Translations under genes and position numbers: made by a program
Notes under the pieces: generated by a model
What the model saw: only the letters and a program-made list of their open reading frames with translations
Told to the model about the DNA's origin: nothing
Databases searched by the model: none
In this document: positions 43,373 to 53,803 of the stretch, piece after piece
How the letters are laid out: every line of letters begins with the position of its first letter
Numbering within the stretch: the first letter of the stretch is position 1
Source: Brachynemurus nebulosus
Taxonomy: Eukaryota > Arthropoda > Insecta > Neuroptera > Myrmeleontidae
Length of the DNA: 64,000 bases
Assembly (NCBI GenBank): GCA_035578155.1
Contig: JAPWDM010000008.1
Coordinates: 1,436,001-1,500,000 of the forward strand
Direction: 5' to 3'

Positions 43373-43636
43373 GTAACTAGGCCTTCAGGGGCCCCGGGGC
43401 AGAAAGTACATTGTGGGCCCTACGCCGCCCCGGGCAAAATAGAAAATCCCCCCCCCCCGGCAAAAGAAAGTGGCGACGTTTTTTTTTTTGCTTGTCAGTC
43501 GTTTGCTCGTAAATACCGCCCTTAGAATGAATGTTTGCACGTAAATTGCCAAGAAATTTAGATATTTGGAATTTCATGTATTCTCTTGGGGGACCCGGGG
43601 CAATGCCCCGGCTGCCCTAGCCTAGTTACGGCCCTG
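43373..43636. mobile_element. hAT-like MITE downstream of gene I, left end clipped
   Basis: It starts at GTAACTAGGCCTTC; the CAGGGCC terminus and some 40 bp of flank are deleted, exactly as in the copy after K. The right end GTTACGGCCCTG-ATTAAAAA is intact. Confidence 0.88.
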
Positions 43637-43652
43637 ATTAAAAATATTTAAG

Positions 43653-43747
43653 GTTTTAATTGCTTTGTCAAATTCACTATAAAAATAATAATAAACGCGT
43701 TAAGTAGATTATTATTTGTATAGTGAATTTGACGAAGTAATTAAAAC
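43653..43747. repeat. Intergenic palindrome downstream of gene I
   Basis: Same unit as 41255-41349, with one base change (CTATAAAAATAAT) in the left arm. Confidence 0.88.
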
Positions 43748-44394
43748 TTTTTTAATTTTTTTTTATCTTTAATTTTAACCATAAAAATTGTAAATTTATT
43801 AAACGATTTTTTTCATTTTTTTAATATACACATAGAATGTATGTACGTAAAAAAAAATAAAATAAATTTTTAAGTTAAAATATTAATTTCAATCTTGACC
43901 GCCATTAAACTCATAACATTTATAATGGTTATAGTCGTTATAATCATGTCCCTGTCACTCCACTCTCCATTATACTTTTATAAAAAAAAAATATACCATA
44001 TTCTCAAACGAAATGTCCTATTTTCAAGAACAAGTTCGTTAAACAGACATACCAGATTCTCGGAACATTGTTTTTTTTAAGCATATTCCGTGAAAAAAAT
44101 TAGTTTTTTACTAAAATTTTCCCCATTTCAAAAGTTTTTGCGACATTTTTTTATGCCATTAGAAAAAGGAGAACAAAATTACATAAAAATATTTTTTTGT
44201 TATTAGCCTCTGTAAACAAGTTTCTGAGAAAAAATAACTTTTGTAAACGGAAATTCGCAATGTTATGCAGGATGCTGCGACAGGCGTATTTCAAAAACCA
44301 CCGATATTTTCAAATTTTTTTGGATGCTGTGATAAAATGTCCATCCTCGCGTAAATTTTAATATATTAATTAAAGATTAGGTACTCATAAATAT
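43748..44394. repeat. Intergenic block downstream of gene I
   Basis: Spacer shared with the other units, ending near ATTCCCCATTTCAAATACAA, where a GAGTCATC-family MITE begins. Confidence 0.7.
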
Positions 44395-44674
44395 TCCCCA
44401 TTTCAAATACAATTGAGCGCGAGTCATCGTTAAAAAATTAAATAATTCTTGTATTCGAAACAAATCAATCTTCTGTTCTTTTCTAAAAACAAACTGCAAA
44501 TTTAAAATTTACGCGTTTGCAACAATGAAAGAGATAAAGCTAAGAAAACGGGAATTCCTTCAATTCGTAAGTGATGAATTATGCTTAAGTTTAACTTTTA
44601 AATGATTAAGATGAGTTAACTTGTCCTGCAATATGACGGCTCAAAATGCTGTGATATTATGTATTTGTTGACTG

Positions 44675-45344
44675 CATAGAACACTAGAAACCAACTAACA
44701 TTAAAAACGTGTAATTGGCGCGGAGTCATTTGGAGTCGTGTCAAAGCTTAAGGCATTAGTCAGTCCGTGTCCGTCGTCGAACCCACAGTGCATTATATCT
44801 ACATTGTTACCATTGTTGGTTTAACACGTTGAACAGCTCTCTCTGGTAATACATGTATTGCGGTAGTGTGCGTAAGTACGCACACTACTAAAAAACACCA
44901 AACTAATACACTGCAAACAGTGTGTATTTACACAAATAGAGTGGGGAGATTTACGTCATAAATTCATTACAAGTGGAACAGAGACATAGACAATCTAGTT
45001 TGACCCCTTGATTGACTGCAAGGGGACAAACTAGATTGGCTTTGCCTCTGTTCCACTTGTAATGAGTTTGTGACGTAGTCTGTTTGTGTACATACACACT
45101 GTTTGCAGTGTATTAGTTTGGTTTTTTGTAGTAGTATGTGTATACACGCATACAACCACAAGACACGTATTACCAGAGAGAGCTGTTCAACGTGTACAAG
45201 TAACAATGGGTATATTGTTAATACAATGGTATGTTGACTCGACGACGACTACTGACGGACTAATGCCTTAAGCTGTGACTGGGTTACAAAGGACTCCAAG
45301 CGAATTTCACTTTTTTTATGTTAGTTGGCTTCTAGTGTTCTATG
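44675..45344. mobile_element. 670-bp foldback element with 8-bp target duplication
   Basis: Arms of about 320 bp are inverse from the CATAGAACACTAGAA ends to the centre near 45010. The flanks GTTGACTG and ATTGACTG are a one-mismatch 8-bp duplication. The corresponding uninterrupted site is at 49889-49896 (ATTCACTG) in the paralogous block. hAT-like by duplication length. An old single-arm relative is at 6375-6680. Confidence 0.9.
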
Positions 45345-45778
45345 ATTGACTGATATAGGTGCCGCCATCTGTGACAGATTTTCCGAAATACGGTATAATT
45401 CTAAATAATGTTCAATTCTGTTAGACTGTTAAATTACAGAATGTTAAAAAATGGTATTCTGTACGCAATTTTTAACAGAAATGTTAGCTGACATTCTTTA
45501 ATTCTCTGTAAACTTTACAGCACTCAAAACACTCGCCATAAACTTTACAGAGCTGTTAAATAGGCTAATTACTATGGATATTATTACATATTGATAATTT
45601 TGATTTTTGTGTTTTTTATAAATTCAATATTTTGACGTTTTAGATATTCCCGAATTAGGTATTCAGAATTCCCGAATATCTAATTTAGAAATAGCTTATC
45701 CACGAGCATGATAATTTTACGCGAGTTTAACATACATGGGTAATACACATAATTTCCCTCTCCATTTCAAATAAATCG

Positions 45779-46007
45779 CTATAAAAGAATTAATTTTTTA
45801 CATTTTAATAATATATAAAATGTAATAGTCTTATCATGGGCAGTAAAATGTCCGGCAGTTTGAGACAAAAAATTTTTTCCATATGGTTTGTTTACAGGCG
45901 TTAAGTGAAATATGTAGATGATGTAGATCATAGAAAAAGAAACGGTATCCCTATCTACGGTGGTTCACAATCTATGGTCAAATAAAATGTTCAGACCATA
46001 GAGATAA

Positions 46008-46010
<3 letters not shown>
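45779..46010 (+). promoter_or_regulatory. Orphan ZNF upstream block and promoter
   Basis: GTCCGGCAGTTTGAGAC, CCCTATCTACGGTGGTTCAC, then TCTATGGTCAAATAAAATGT and TCAGACCATAGAG. It leads into a TA microsatellite rather than a ZNF leader. CTATGGTC and GACCATAG make a short hairpin that the real promoters lack. Confidence 0.55.

Positions 46011-46064
<54 letters not shown>
46011..46064. repeat. (TA)n microsatellite
   Basis: About 54 bp of TA. Confidence 0.95.
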
Positions 46065-46069
<5 letters not shown>

Positions 46070-46821
46070 GAGCACTCACTTAAATTATTTTCTTAGCAGG
46101 GGGTTATTTTGGTGCTGAGTTCAGAGGGCAGAGCAGTAGCACTGCATAACACTAGCTAATATCTATCGAATTTACTGTTCATAGAACTGATTCTACTATT
46201 TTAGAAATTTTTAATAGTAACACTTACTATAGTAACAATTACAAAAAATTCTATCAGGAAATTTTCATTTTTTTCGAATTATTTATGAGAAATTCGTCTA
46301 TTTTTTGAATTCAATATTAAATTTAATAATTTTACTTAATTATTATTGGAGGTATGTATAATTAACATGTATTACTTTATTTTTATTTGAAAATAATTAC
46401 TTATTCTATTATCACAGTAAATTAATTGGAAAATTAGAATACATTTTATCTGTTGCAGAAAAATGGGAGCCCACTTGTCAGAAATTAGAATCAGTGATAA
46501 TGATATTCATTAACGAAATATTTGATTAATGTATAATTTTGAAGAAAAATAAATTTACTTTAGTATTTTTAAACAAATACATGAATATATAATTATTGTA
46601 TGAGTTTTAAACTTGAAAAACTGTTCAAAATAAAATGCAATTAGGAGAATTGTAGTGGATTATCTTACTAGTTGTAATCTACATTATCGCATAAGGCTAA
46701 AGACAATTTAAAGTTATTATAGTGACATCTCTGTTCTTTTCAAGTGTACTACGCATGATGATTACGACAATAGTGACATCTATACCCAGGGCCCCCGTTC
46801 TCAGTACCATAGAGCGGTAAT
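46065..46821 (+). repeat. Segmental duplication upstream of gene J
   Basis: Partner of 38044-39179, without the Harbinger-like MITE. The junction to the TATA promoter is at GAGCGGTAATATTCATCCC. Confidence 0.9.
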
Positions 46822-46973
46822 ATTCATCCCTATCTACAGTGGCTCACAATCAGAGGCATCTGCATATATAAGATACATAATCTATGGTCAAATAAAACAT
46901 TCAGACTTGATATTTGTTAATTTGTCAAAATGTCAAAACAATTCTAGAATTAAATTTATCCAGAAAAAAGAAA
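46822..46973 (+). promoter_or_regulatory. Family promoter of gene J with TATA box
   Basis: TATATAAG at 46865-46872, then CTATGGTCAAATAAAACATT, ATTCAGACTTG from about 46899, and AATTCTAGAATT at 46940-46951. Nearly identical to the gene I promoter. Confidence 0.6.
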
Positions 46974-48161
46974 ATGGAAAATAAAGTGTGTACATCAAAG
47001 ATTGATGCATTCACTGTTAAAATAAAAGAGGAAGAAGATTTACAGAATGTAGACCATGTCGACAACTCATTTTTAAATGTAACAAAAACGGAAGCACCGG
47101 AATCTTCATGCCATGGACCAAATGAAATAAAGTTGGAACTGGAAGAAAGTAATACTGGCGATGTAAGAAATTTGGAAAGTTTACATACCGAAATAAAATT
47201 AGAAGACGATGAAGGGGATATGTTAACAGAAAATAGTGATTTATTTAGTGAAAATTCAGAAATATTTAACACGCAGAGTGCCAATGACCAAACACATGAC
47301 ACAATACATACAGAACAAGAAAAACCATTCAAATGTGATGTATGTTTTAAAACATTTGCTCAGTCAAACAATTTAAAAAGACATGGAAGAACACATACAG
47401 GTGAAAACCCATTCACATGTAATATCTGTAGCAGAACATTTGGAGAATATGCTCATTTACAAAGACATGAAAGAACACATACGGGTGAAAAACCATTCAA
47501 ATGTGATACATGTTTTAAAACATTTTCTCTGTTAGGAAATTTGCAGACACATAAAAGAACACATAGAGGAGAAAAACCATTCAGATGTGATATATGTTTT
47601 AAAACATTTTCTCTGTTACATCATTTGAAAGATCATAAAACAATACACACAGGAGAAAAACCATTTAAATGTGATATATGTTTTAGAAAATTTTGTATGT
47701 TACGTAGTTTAAAAGTACATAAAAGAACACATACAGGAGAAAAACCATTCAAATGTGATGTATGTTTTAAAACATTTTCTTTGCCACATCATTTGAAATT
47801 ACATGAAAGAACACATACAGGAGAAAAACCATTCAAATGTGACACATGTAATAAAACATTTTCACAGTCAAGTAGTTTGAAAATTCATAAAAGAATTCAC
47901 ACAGGAGGAAATCCATTCAAATGTAACACATGTTTTAAAACATTTTCACAGTCAAGTAATTTAAAAAAACATGAAAGACTTCACACAGGAAAAAAACCAT
48001 TTAAGTGTAACACATGTTTTAAAACATTTTCTCAGTCAAGTGATTTAAAAAAACATGAAAGAACACATACAGGTGAAAAACCATTCAAATGTGATACATG
48101 CCTTAAAACATTTTCACAGTCAAGTAGTTTGAAGAGACACATTAAAAAGCACCACATTTGA
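46974..48161 (+). CDS. C2H2 zinc-finger protein J (10 fingers, intact)
   Basis: 395 aa. The acidic region is the same as in gene I (K18, K38, K53, K75). Ten complete fingers; finger 5 has an odd frame (CDICFRKFCMLRSLKVH) shared only with K and N. Linkers include RGEKP, TGGNP and TGKKP. It ends KRHIKKHHI. Gene N is its closest relative: N lacks finger 7 ([13 protein letters not shown]) and differs mainly at DNA-contact residues. The promoter matches that of gene I. Confidence 0.93.
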   Translation: MENKVCTSKIDAFTVKIKEEEDLQNVDHVDNSFLNVTKTEAPESSCHGPNEIKLELEESNTGDVRNLESLHTEIKLEDDEGDMLTENSDLFSENSEIFNTQSANDQTHDTIHTEQEKPFKCDVCFKTFAQSNNLKRHGRTHTGENPFTCNICSRTFGEYAHLQRHERTHTGEKPFKCDTCFKTFSLLGNLQTHKRTHRGEKPFRCDICFKTFSLLHHLKDHKTIHTGEKPFKCDICFRKFCMLRSLKVHKRTHTGEKPFKCDVCFKTFSLPHHLKLHERTHTGEKPFKCDTCNKTFSQSSSLKIHKRIHTGGNPFKCNTCFKTFSQSSNLKKHERLHTGKKPFKCNTCFKTFSQSSDLKKHERTHTGEKPFKCDTCLKTFSQSSSLKRHIKKHHI

Positions 48162-48294
48162 AAAAAATAAAAATTTTAAAAATAATCAAAAACTAAGTTT
48201 TGAAAAGTTCAAGATATTTTTTTTTTTTTTTTGTAGATTGTTAATTCACTGTTGACAGGATTATTTTGTGAAATTTCATTTTAAATATTAAAAG

Positions 48295-48564
48295 CAGGGC
48301 CGTAACTAGGTCTTTAGGAGCCCCGGGGCAGAATGTACATTCGTGGTCCCTACGCCGTCCCGAGCAAAACAAAAAATCCCGTCCCCCGGCAAAAGAAATT
48401 GGCGACTTTTTTTGCTTGCTTGTCAGTCGTTTGCTGGTAAATACTGCCGTTAAAATGAATGTTTGCATGTAAATTGCCAAGAAATTTAGATATTTGGAAT
48501 TTCTTGTATTCTTTTGGAGGCCCTGGGGCAATGCCCCGGCTGCCCTAGCCTAGTTACAGCCCTG
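48295..48564. mobile_element. 270-bp hAT-like MITE downstream of gene J
   Basis: CAGGGCCGTAACTAGG ... CCTAGTTACAGCCCTG flanked by ATTAAAAG and ATTAAAAA (8 bp, one mismatch), the clearest target duplication for this family. Confidence 0.92.
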
Positions 48565-48580
48565 ATTAAAAATATTTAAA

Positions 48581-48675
48581 GTTTTAATTACTTTGTCAAA
48601 TTCAGTATACAAATAATAATACACGCGTTAAGTAGATTATTATTTGTACAGTGAATTTGACGAAGTAATTAAAAC
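48581..48675. repeat. Intergenic palindrome downstream of gene J
   Basis: Same unit as 41255-41349. Confidence 0.88.
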
Positions 48676-49149
48676 TTTTCTAATATTTTTAATATTTTTT
48701 TTGTCTTTTATTTTTAACCATAAAAATTGTAAAGCTATTAAAGGATTTTTTCATATTTTTAATATACACATAGAATGTATGTACGTAAAAAAATAAAAAA
48801 AAATTTAAGTTAAAATATTAATTTCAGTCTTGACCGCCATTAAACTCATAACATTTATAATGGTTATAATCGTTATAATCATGTCCCTGTCACTGTTTTT
48901 GCGACATTTTTTTACACCATTAGAAAAAGGAGAACAAAATTATGTAAAAAAAGTTATTAGCCTCTGTAAACTAGTTTTTGAGAAAAACTAACCTTTGTAA
49001 ACGGAAATTCGCTATGTTATGCAGGACAGTGCGACAGGCGTATTTAAGAAACCATCGATATTTTCAATTTTTTTTGGATACTGTGATAAAATGCCCATCC
49101 TCGCGAAAATTTTTAATATATTAATTAAAGATTAGGTACTCATAAATAT

Positions 49150-49850
49150 TCCCCATTTCAAATACAAATGAGCGTGAGTCATCGTTAAAAAATTAAATAA
49201 TTCTTGTATTCGAAACAAATCTATCTTCTTTTCTTTTCTAAAAACAATTTGCAAATTTAAAATTTACGCATTTGCAACAATGAAAGAGTTAAAGCTAAGA
49301 AAACGGAAATTCCTTAAACGGCCCCTACACGCTCAATAATATTGCACAAAATCTGAGGTGGCACAATATTATTGATCGTCTGTAGGTTATATTGAAGGGT
49401 TGTACAAAATATTGTGCTGATCAAAAACAGTTTGAAATATATTGTGCAATGAATGAATATTGAAACGTCTGTAGGCTTTAAAAATATTATTGCGCAATAT
49501 GACTTTATTTATTTAAGTTCCAATTTATTAATTGTTTTGTAATGCCATATTTGATGGCTATTCATTAAATCAGTTTGACCTATTAATTTGAAAGAGTAAT
49601 TGTTTACTGCTTCGCAACATCTTTATCACTTATTATTTAAAATTAAACAACAATTGAATTATTGTATAATTCCGACATTCAATTTATTGTACAAATTTCT
49701 TTTACAAATTATTGAACTGTCTGGAGGGAATTTCAATAAATTGCACAAGTTGATTGCACAATATTATTAAGCGTGTAAGCGCTTTAAATTCGTAAGTGAT
49801 GAATCATGCTTAAATTTAACTTTTAAATGATTAAGACGAGTTAACTCGTC
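49150..49850. mobile_element. GAGTCATC-family MITE carrying a nested 465-bp element
   Basis: The outer MITE matches 44395-44625. It is split at CCTTAAA by 49319-49783, which has inverted ends around TACACGCTCAATAATATTG and TTAAA on both sides. The undivided string CCTTCAATTCGTAAG is seen near 44570. Confidence 0.82.
49319..49783. mobile_element. 465-bp TIR element nested in a MITE
   Basis: CGGCCCCTACACGCTCAATA at the left and AATATTATTAAGCGTGTAAG at the right are imperfect inverses of about 30 bp. The 5-bp flank TTAAA is duplicated. Interior ATATTGTGCAAT words are frequent. Confidence 0.82.
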
Positions 49851-50029
49851 CTACAATATGACGGCTCAAAATGCTGTGATATGTATATATTCACTGGTAT
49901 AGGTGCTGCCATCTGCGACAGATTTTCTGAAATACGGTATAATTCTAAATAATGTCAAATTTTATCAACATAGTTTAGTATAATTTATATTTTGTAAATT
50001 CCTAAGGTTTACTTTTTTGATGTTGGAAT

Positions 50030-50282
50030 CTTTGATTTTTTGTCTTTTTCTTTTTTTGTAACCTTATCTATTGTACTTACCACTTGGCAGTAAAAAGTAC
50101 GGCATTTTGAGACAAAAAAATTTTTCCATATGGTTTGTTTAAAAGCGTTACGTGAACTAGATCACAGAAAAAGATACGGTATCCCTATCTACGAAGGTTC
50201 ACAATCTATGGTCAAATAAAACGTTCAGACTTGATAATTGTCAAAACCTCGAAACAATTCTAGAATTAAATTTGCCGAGAAA
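50030..50282 (+). promoter_or_regulatory. Upstream block and promoter of gene K
   Basis: It contains GCAGTAAAAAGTACGGCATT, CCCTATCTACGAAGGTTCAC, AATCTATGGTCAAATAAAAC, GTTCAGACTTGATAATTGTC and AATTCTAGAATT (50256-50267). There is no TATATAAG, unlike I, J and L, so two promoter subtypes exist. Confidence 0.6.
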
Positions 50283-51626
50283 ATGGAAAATAAAGTGTGT
50301 ACATCAAAGATTGATGCATTTACTGTTAAAATAAAAGAGGAGGAAAATTCACACAGTATAGACAACGCATTTTTAAATGCAACAAAAACGGAAGAACCGG
50401 AATCTTTATGCCATGGACCAAATGAAATAAAGTTAGAACTGGAAGAAAGTAATACTGGCGATGTAATAAATTTGGAAAGTTTACATACCGAAATTAAATT
50501 AGAAGACGATGAAGAGGATATGTTAACGGAAAATAGTGATTTATTTGACGAAAATTCAGAATTATTTAACACACAGAGTGCCAATGACCAAACACATGAC
50601 ACAATACATACAGAACAAGAAAAACCATTCAAATGTGATGTATGTTTTAAAACATTTTCACAGTCAAGTAGTTTAAAAACACATGAAAGAACACACACAG
50701 GAGAGAAACCATTCAAATGTGATATATGTTTTAAAACATTTTCTCGGTCAAATAATTTAAAATCACATGAAAAAATACATACAGGTGAAAAACCATTCAG
50801 ATGTGATATATGTTTTAAAACATTTTCTCGGTCAAGTAATTTAAAAACACATAAAAGAACACATACAGGAGAAAAACCATTCAGATGTGATATATGTTTT
50901 AAAACATTTTCTCTGTTACATCATTTGAAAGGTCATAAAACAATACACACAGGAGAAAAACCATTTAAATGTGATATATGTTTTAGAAAATTTTGTACGT
51001 TACGTAGTTTAAAAGTACATAAAAGAACACATACAGGAGAAAAACCATTCAAATGTGATGTATGTTTTAAAACATTTTCACAGTCAAATAGTTTAAAAAC
51101 ACATAAATTAATACATACAGGAGAAAAACCATTCAAATGTGATGTATGTTTTAAAACATTTTCTTTGCCACATCATTTGAAATTACATGAAAGAACACAT
51201 ACAGGAGAAAAACCATTTAAGTGTAACACATGTTTTAAAACATTCACTCAGTCAGGTGAATTACAAAGCCATAAAAGAACACATACAGGAGAGAAACCAT
51301 TCAAATGTAACACATGTTTTAAAACATTTGCTCACTCAAATAGTTTAAAGGATCATAAAAGAATACATACTGAAGAAGAACCATTCAAATGTAACACATG
51401 TTTTAAAACATTTTCTACGTCAAGCAATTTGAAATTACATAAAAGAGTACACACCGGAGAAAAACCATTCAAATGCAATACATGTTTTAAAACATTTTCT
51501 CAGTCAAGCAATTTGAAGACACATGAAAAAATACATACAGGAGAAAAACCATTCAGATGTAACATATGTTTTAAAACATTTTCTCAGTTAAACAATTTAA
51601 AAACACATGAACGAATACATACATGA
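50283..51626 (+). CDS. C2H2 zinc-finger protein K (12 fingers, premature stop)
   Basis: 447 aa. Acidic region: [21 protein letters not shown]. Twelve complete fingers. Fingers 4, 5 and 7 correspond to J fingers 4, 5 and 6, with an extra finger 6 (QSNSLKTHKLIH) between them. One linker is TEEEP. The stop at 51624-51626 is a GGA to TGA change in the linker after finger 12; at least two more fingers continue in frame afterwards and a last one follows a 4-base insertion. The shortened protein should still bind DNA. Confidence 0.9.
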   Translation: MENKVCTSKIDAFTVKIKEEENSHSIDNAFLNATKTEEPESLCHGPNEIKLELEESNTGDVINLESLHTEIKLEDDEEDMLTENSDLFDENSELFNTQSANDQTHDTIHTEQEKPFKCDVCFKTFSQSSSLKTHERTHTGEKPFKCDICFKTFSRSNNLKSHEKIHTGEKPFRCDICFKTFSRSSNLKTHKRTHTGEKPFRCDICFKTFSLLHHLKGHKTIHTGEKPFKCDICFRKFCTLRSLKVHKRTHTGEKPFKCDVCFKTFSQSNSLKTHKLIHTGEKPFKCDVCFKTFSLPHHLKLHERTHTGEKPFKCNTCFKTFTQSGELQSHKRTHTGEKPFKCNTCFKTFAHSNSLKDHKRIHTEEEPFKCNTCFKTFSTSSNLKLHKRVHTGEKPFKCNTCFKTFSQSSNLKTHEKIHTGEKPFRCNICFKTFSQLNNLKTHERIHT

Positions 51627-51880
51627 GAAAAACCATTTAAATGTGACACATATTTTAAAACATTTTCTGATCCATCTGGTTTACGGGCACATGAAAGAAC
51701 ACACACAGGACAAAAACTATTCAAATGTAACACATGTTTTAAAACATTTTCTCAGTCACACCATTTGAAAACACATGAAAAAATACATAGGTACAGGAGA
51801 AAAACCATTCAAATATGACAGATGTAGTAAAACATTTTGCACGTCAAGTAGTTTGAAGACACATTAGAAAGCACCACATT
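51627..51880 (+). pseudogene. Untranslated last three fingers of gene K
   Basis: [20 protein letters not shown] (one Cys lost) and [19 protein letters not shown] continue in frame. Then GGTACAGG shifts the frame, and [18 protein letters not shown] stops at TAG. It has drifted since the nonsense change. Confidence 0.87.
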
Positions 51881-51991
51881 TGAAAAAAATAAAAATTTTA
51901 AAAATAATCAAAAACTAAGTTTTGAAAAGTTCAAGAAATTTTTTTTTTTTTTTTTTGTAAATCGTTATTTTACTGTTGACAAACTTAGTTT

Positions 51992-52266
51992 GTAACTAGG
52001 CCTTCAGGGGCCCCGGGGCAGAAGGTACATTGTGGGCCCTACGCCGCCCCGGGCAAAATAGAAAGTTCCGCCCCCCCTCCCGGCTAAAGAAAGTGGCGAC
52101 GTTTTTTTTTTTTTTGCTTGCTTGTCAGTCGTTTGCTGGTTAATACCGCCCTTAAAATGAATGTTTGTTCGTAAATTACCAAGGAATTTATAAATTTGGA
52201 ATTGTTTGTATTCTCTTGGGGGACCCGGGGCAATGCCCCGGCTGCCCTAGCCTAGTTACGGCCCTG
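51992..52266. mobile_element. hAT-like MITE downstream of gene K, left end clipped
   Basis: Same left deletion (ACAAACTTAGTTTGTAACTA) as the copy after gene I, so the I and K downstream blocks share a more recent ancestor than those of H, J and N. Confidence 0.88.
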
Positions 52267-52282
52267 ATTAAAAATATTTAAG

Positions 52283-52377
52283 GTTTTAATTGCTTTGTCA
52301 AATTCACTATACAAATAATAATAAACGCGTTAAGTAGATTATTATTTGTATAGTGAATTTGACGAAGTAATTAAAAC
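52283..52377. repeat. Intergenic palindrome downstream of gene K
   Basis: Same unit as 41255-41349. Confidence 0.88.
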
Positions 52378-53084
52378 TTTTTAAATTTTTTTTATCTTTA
52401 ATTTTAACCATAAAAATTGCAAAGCTATTAAACGATTTTTTCATATTTTTAATATACACAGAATGTATGTACGTAAAAAAAAAAAATAAAATAAATTTTT
52501 AAGTTAAAATATTAATTTCAATCTTGACCGCCATTAAACTCATAACATTTATAATGGTTATAGTCGTTATAATCATGTCCCTGTCACTCCACTCTCCATT
52601 ATACTTTTATAAAAAAAAAAATATACCATATTCTCGAACGAAATGTCCTATTTTCAAGAACAAGTTCGTTAAACAGACATACCAGATTCTCAGAACATTG
52701 TTTTTTTAAGCATATTCCGTGAAAAAAATTAGTTTTTTACTAAAATTTTCCCCATTTCAAAAGTTTTTGCGACATTTTTTTATACCATTAGAAAAAGGAG
52801 AACAAAATTACATAAAAAAATTTTTTTAGTTATTAGCCTCTGTAAACAAGTTTCTGAGAAAAACTAACTTTTGTAAATGGAAATTCGCATTGTTATGCAG
52901 GACGCTGCGACAGGAGTATTTCAAAAACCACCTACATTTTCAAAAAGTTTTTTAATACTGTGATAAGGTGCCCATTCTCGCGTAAATTTTTAATATATTA
53001 ATTAAAAATTAGATACTCAAAAATAGTACTTTTACTACTAGTAGATTAGATACTCAGAAAAAGTAGGGGTGAAGTCTGAATTCA

Positions 53085-53404
53085 TATGCCTATATTCATC
53101 CCTATCTACGGTGGCTCACAATCAGAGGCATCTGCGTATATAAGATACATAATCTATGGTCAAATAAAACATTCAGACTTGATATTTGTTAATTTGTCAA
53201 AATCTCAAGCAGCCTCCACATTCTCGCCGAGGTTGGACGAGTCGAGAATGTAGAGGGTCATTTCGTTGTGCTTCGTGGTTGATGTTTCAATGCTATTCTT
53301 ATGCCTCGGCCAACCTCGCGAGGAACTACTTCGTCCAGCTTCGGCGAGAATGTGGAGGCTGCTTCAAAACAATTCTACAATTAAATTTTTCCAGAAAAAA
53401 GGAA
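53085..53404 (+). promoter_or_regulatory. Gene L promoter and leader, split by a GC-rich MITE
   Basis: TATATAAG at 53137-53144, CTATGGTCAAATAAAACATT and ATTCAGACTTG as in I and J. The leader is interrupted after TCAAAATCTC by 53207-53364 and resumes CAAAACAATTCTACAATT (palindrome damaged by one base). Confidence 0.6.
53207..53364. mobile_element. 158-bp GC-rich MITE with 24-bp perfect TIRs
   Basis: AAGCAGCCTCCACATTCTCG ... and its exact inverse (53207-53230 and 53341-53364). The base composition is unlike anything nearby. It lies between the inferred transcription start and the ATG of gene L, and stays open in the frame that reads into it. Confidence 0.93.
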
Positions 53405-53803
53405 ATGGAAAATAAAGTGTGTACATCAAAGATTGATGTATTTACTGTTAAAATAAAAGATGAGGAAAATTCCCACAGTGTAGACAACGCATTTTCAAAT
53501 GCAACAAAAACGGAAGAACCGGAATCTTCATGTTATGGAAATGAAATAAAGTTGGAACTGGAAGAAGGTAATACTGGCGGTGTAATAAATTTGGAGAGTT
53601 TACATACCGAAATTAAATTGGAAGATGATAAAGAGGATATGGTAACGGAAAATAATGATTTATTTAGCGAAAATTCAGAAATATTTAACACGCAGAGTAG
53701 TACCATTGACCAAACACATGACACAATACATACAGAGGAAGTAGGGATGTTGATATTTTTAAAAGTATCGATATTTTTTAAAAATATCAATATCGTACAA
53801 TGA
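53405..53803 (+). pseudogene. ZNF gene L, cut before its fingers by a hAT-like element
   Basis: Start MENKVCTSK. The full acidic region survives (IKDE, TKTE, IKLE, IKLE-DDKED) with junction [18 protein letters not shown]. At 53742 the TAGGGATGTTG end of a hAT-like element takes over, and the frame adds about 20 element-encoded residues before stopping at 53803. No fingers remain. If expressed it would be the effector region alone. Confidence 0.88.
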
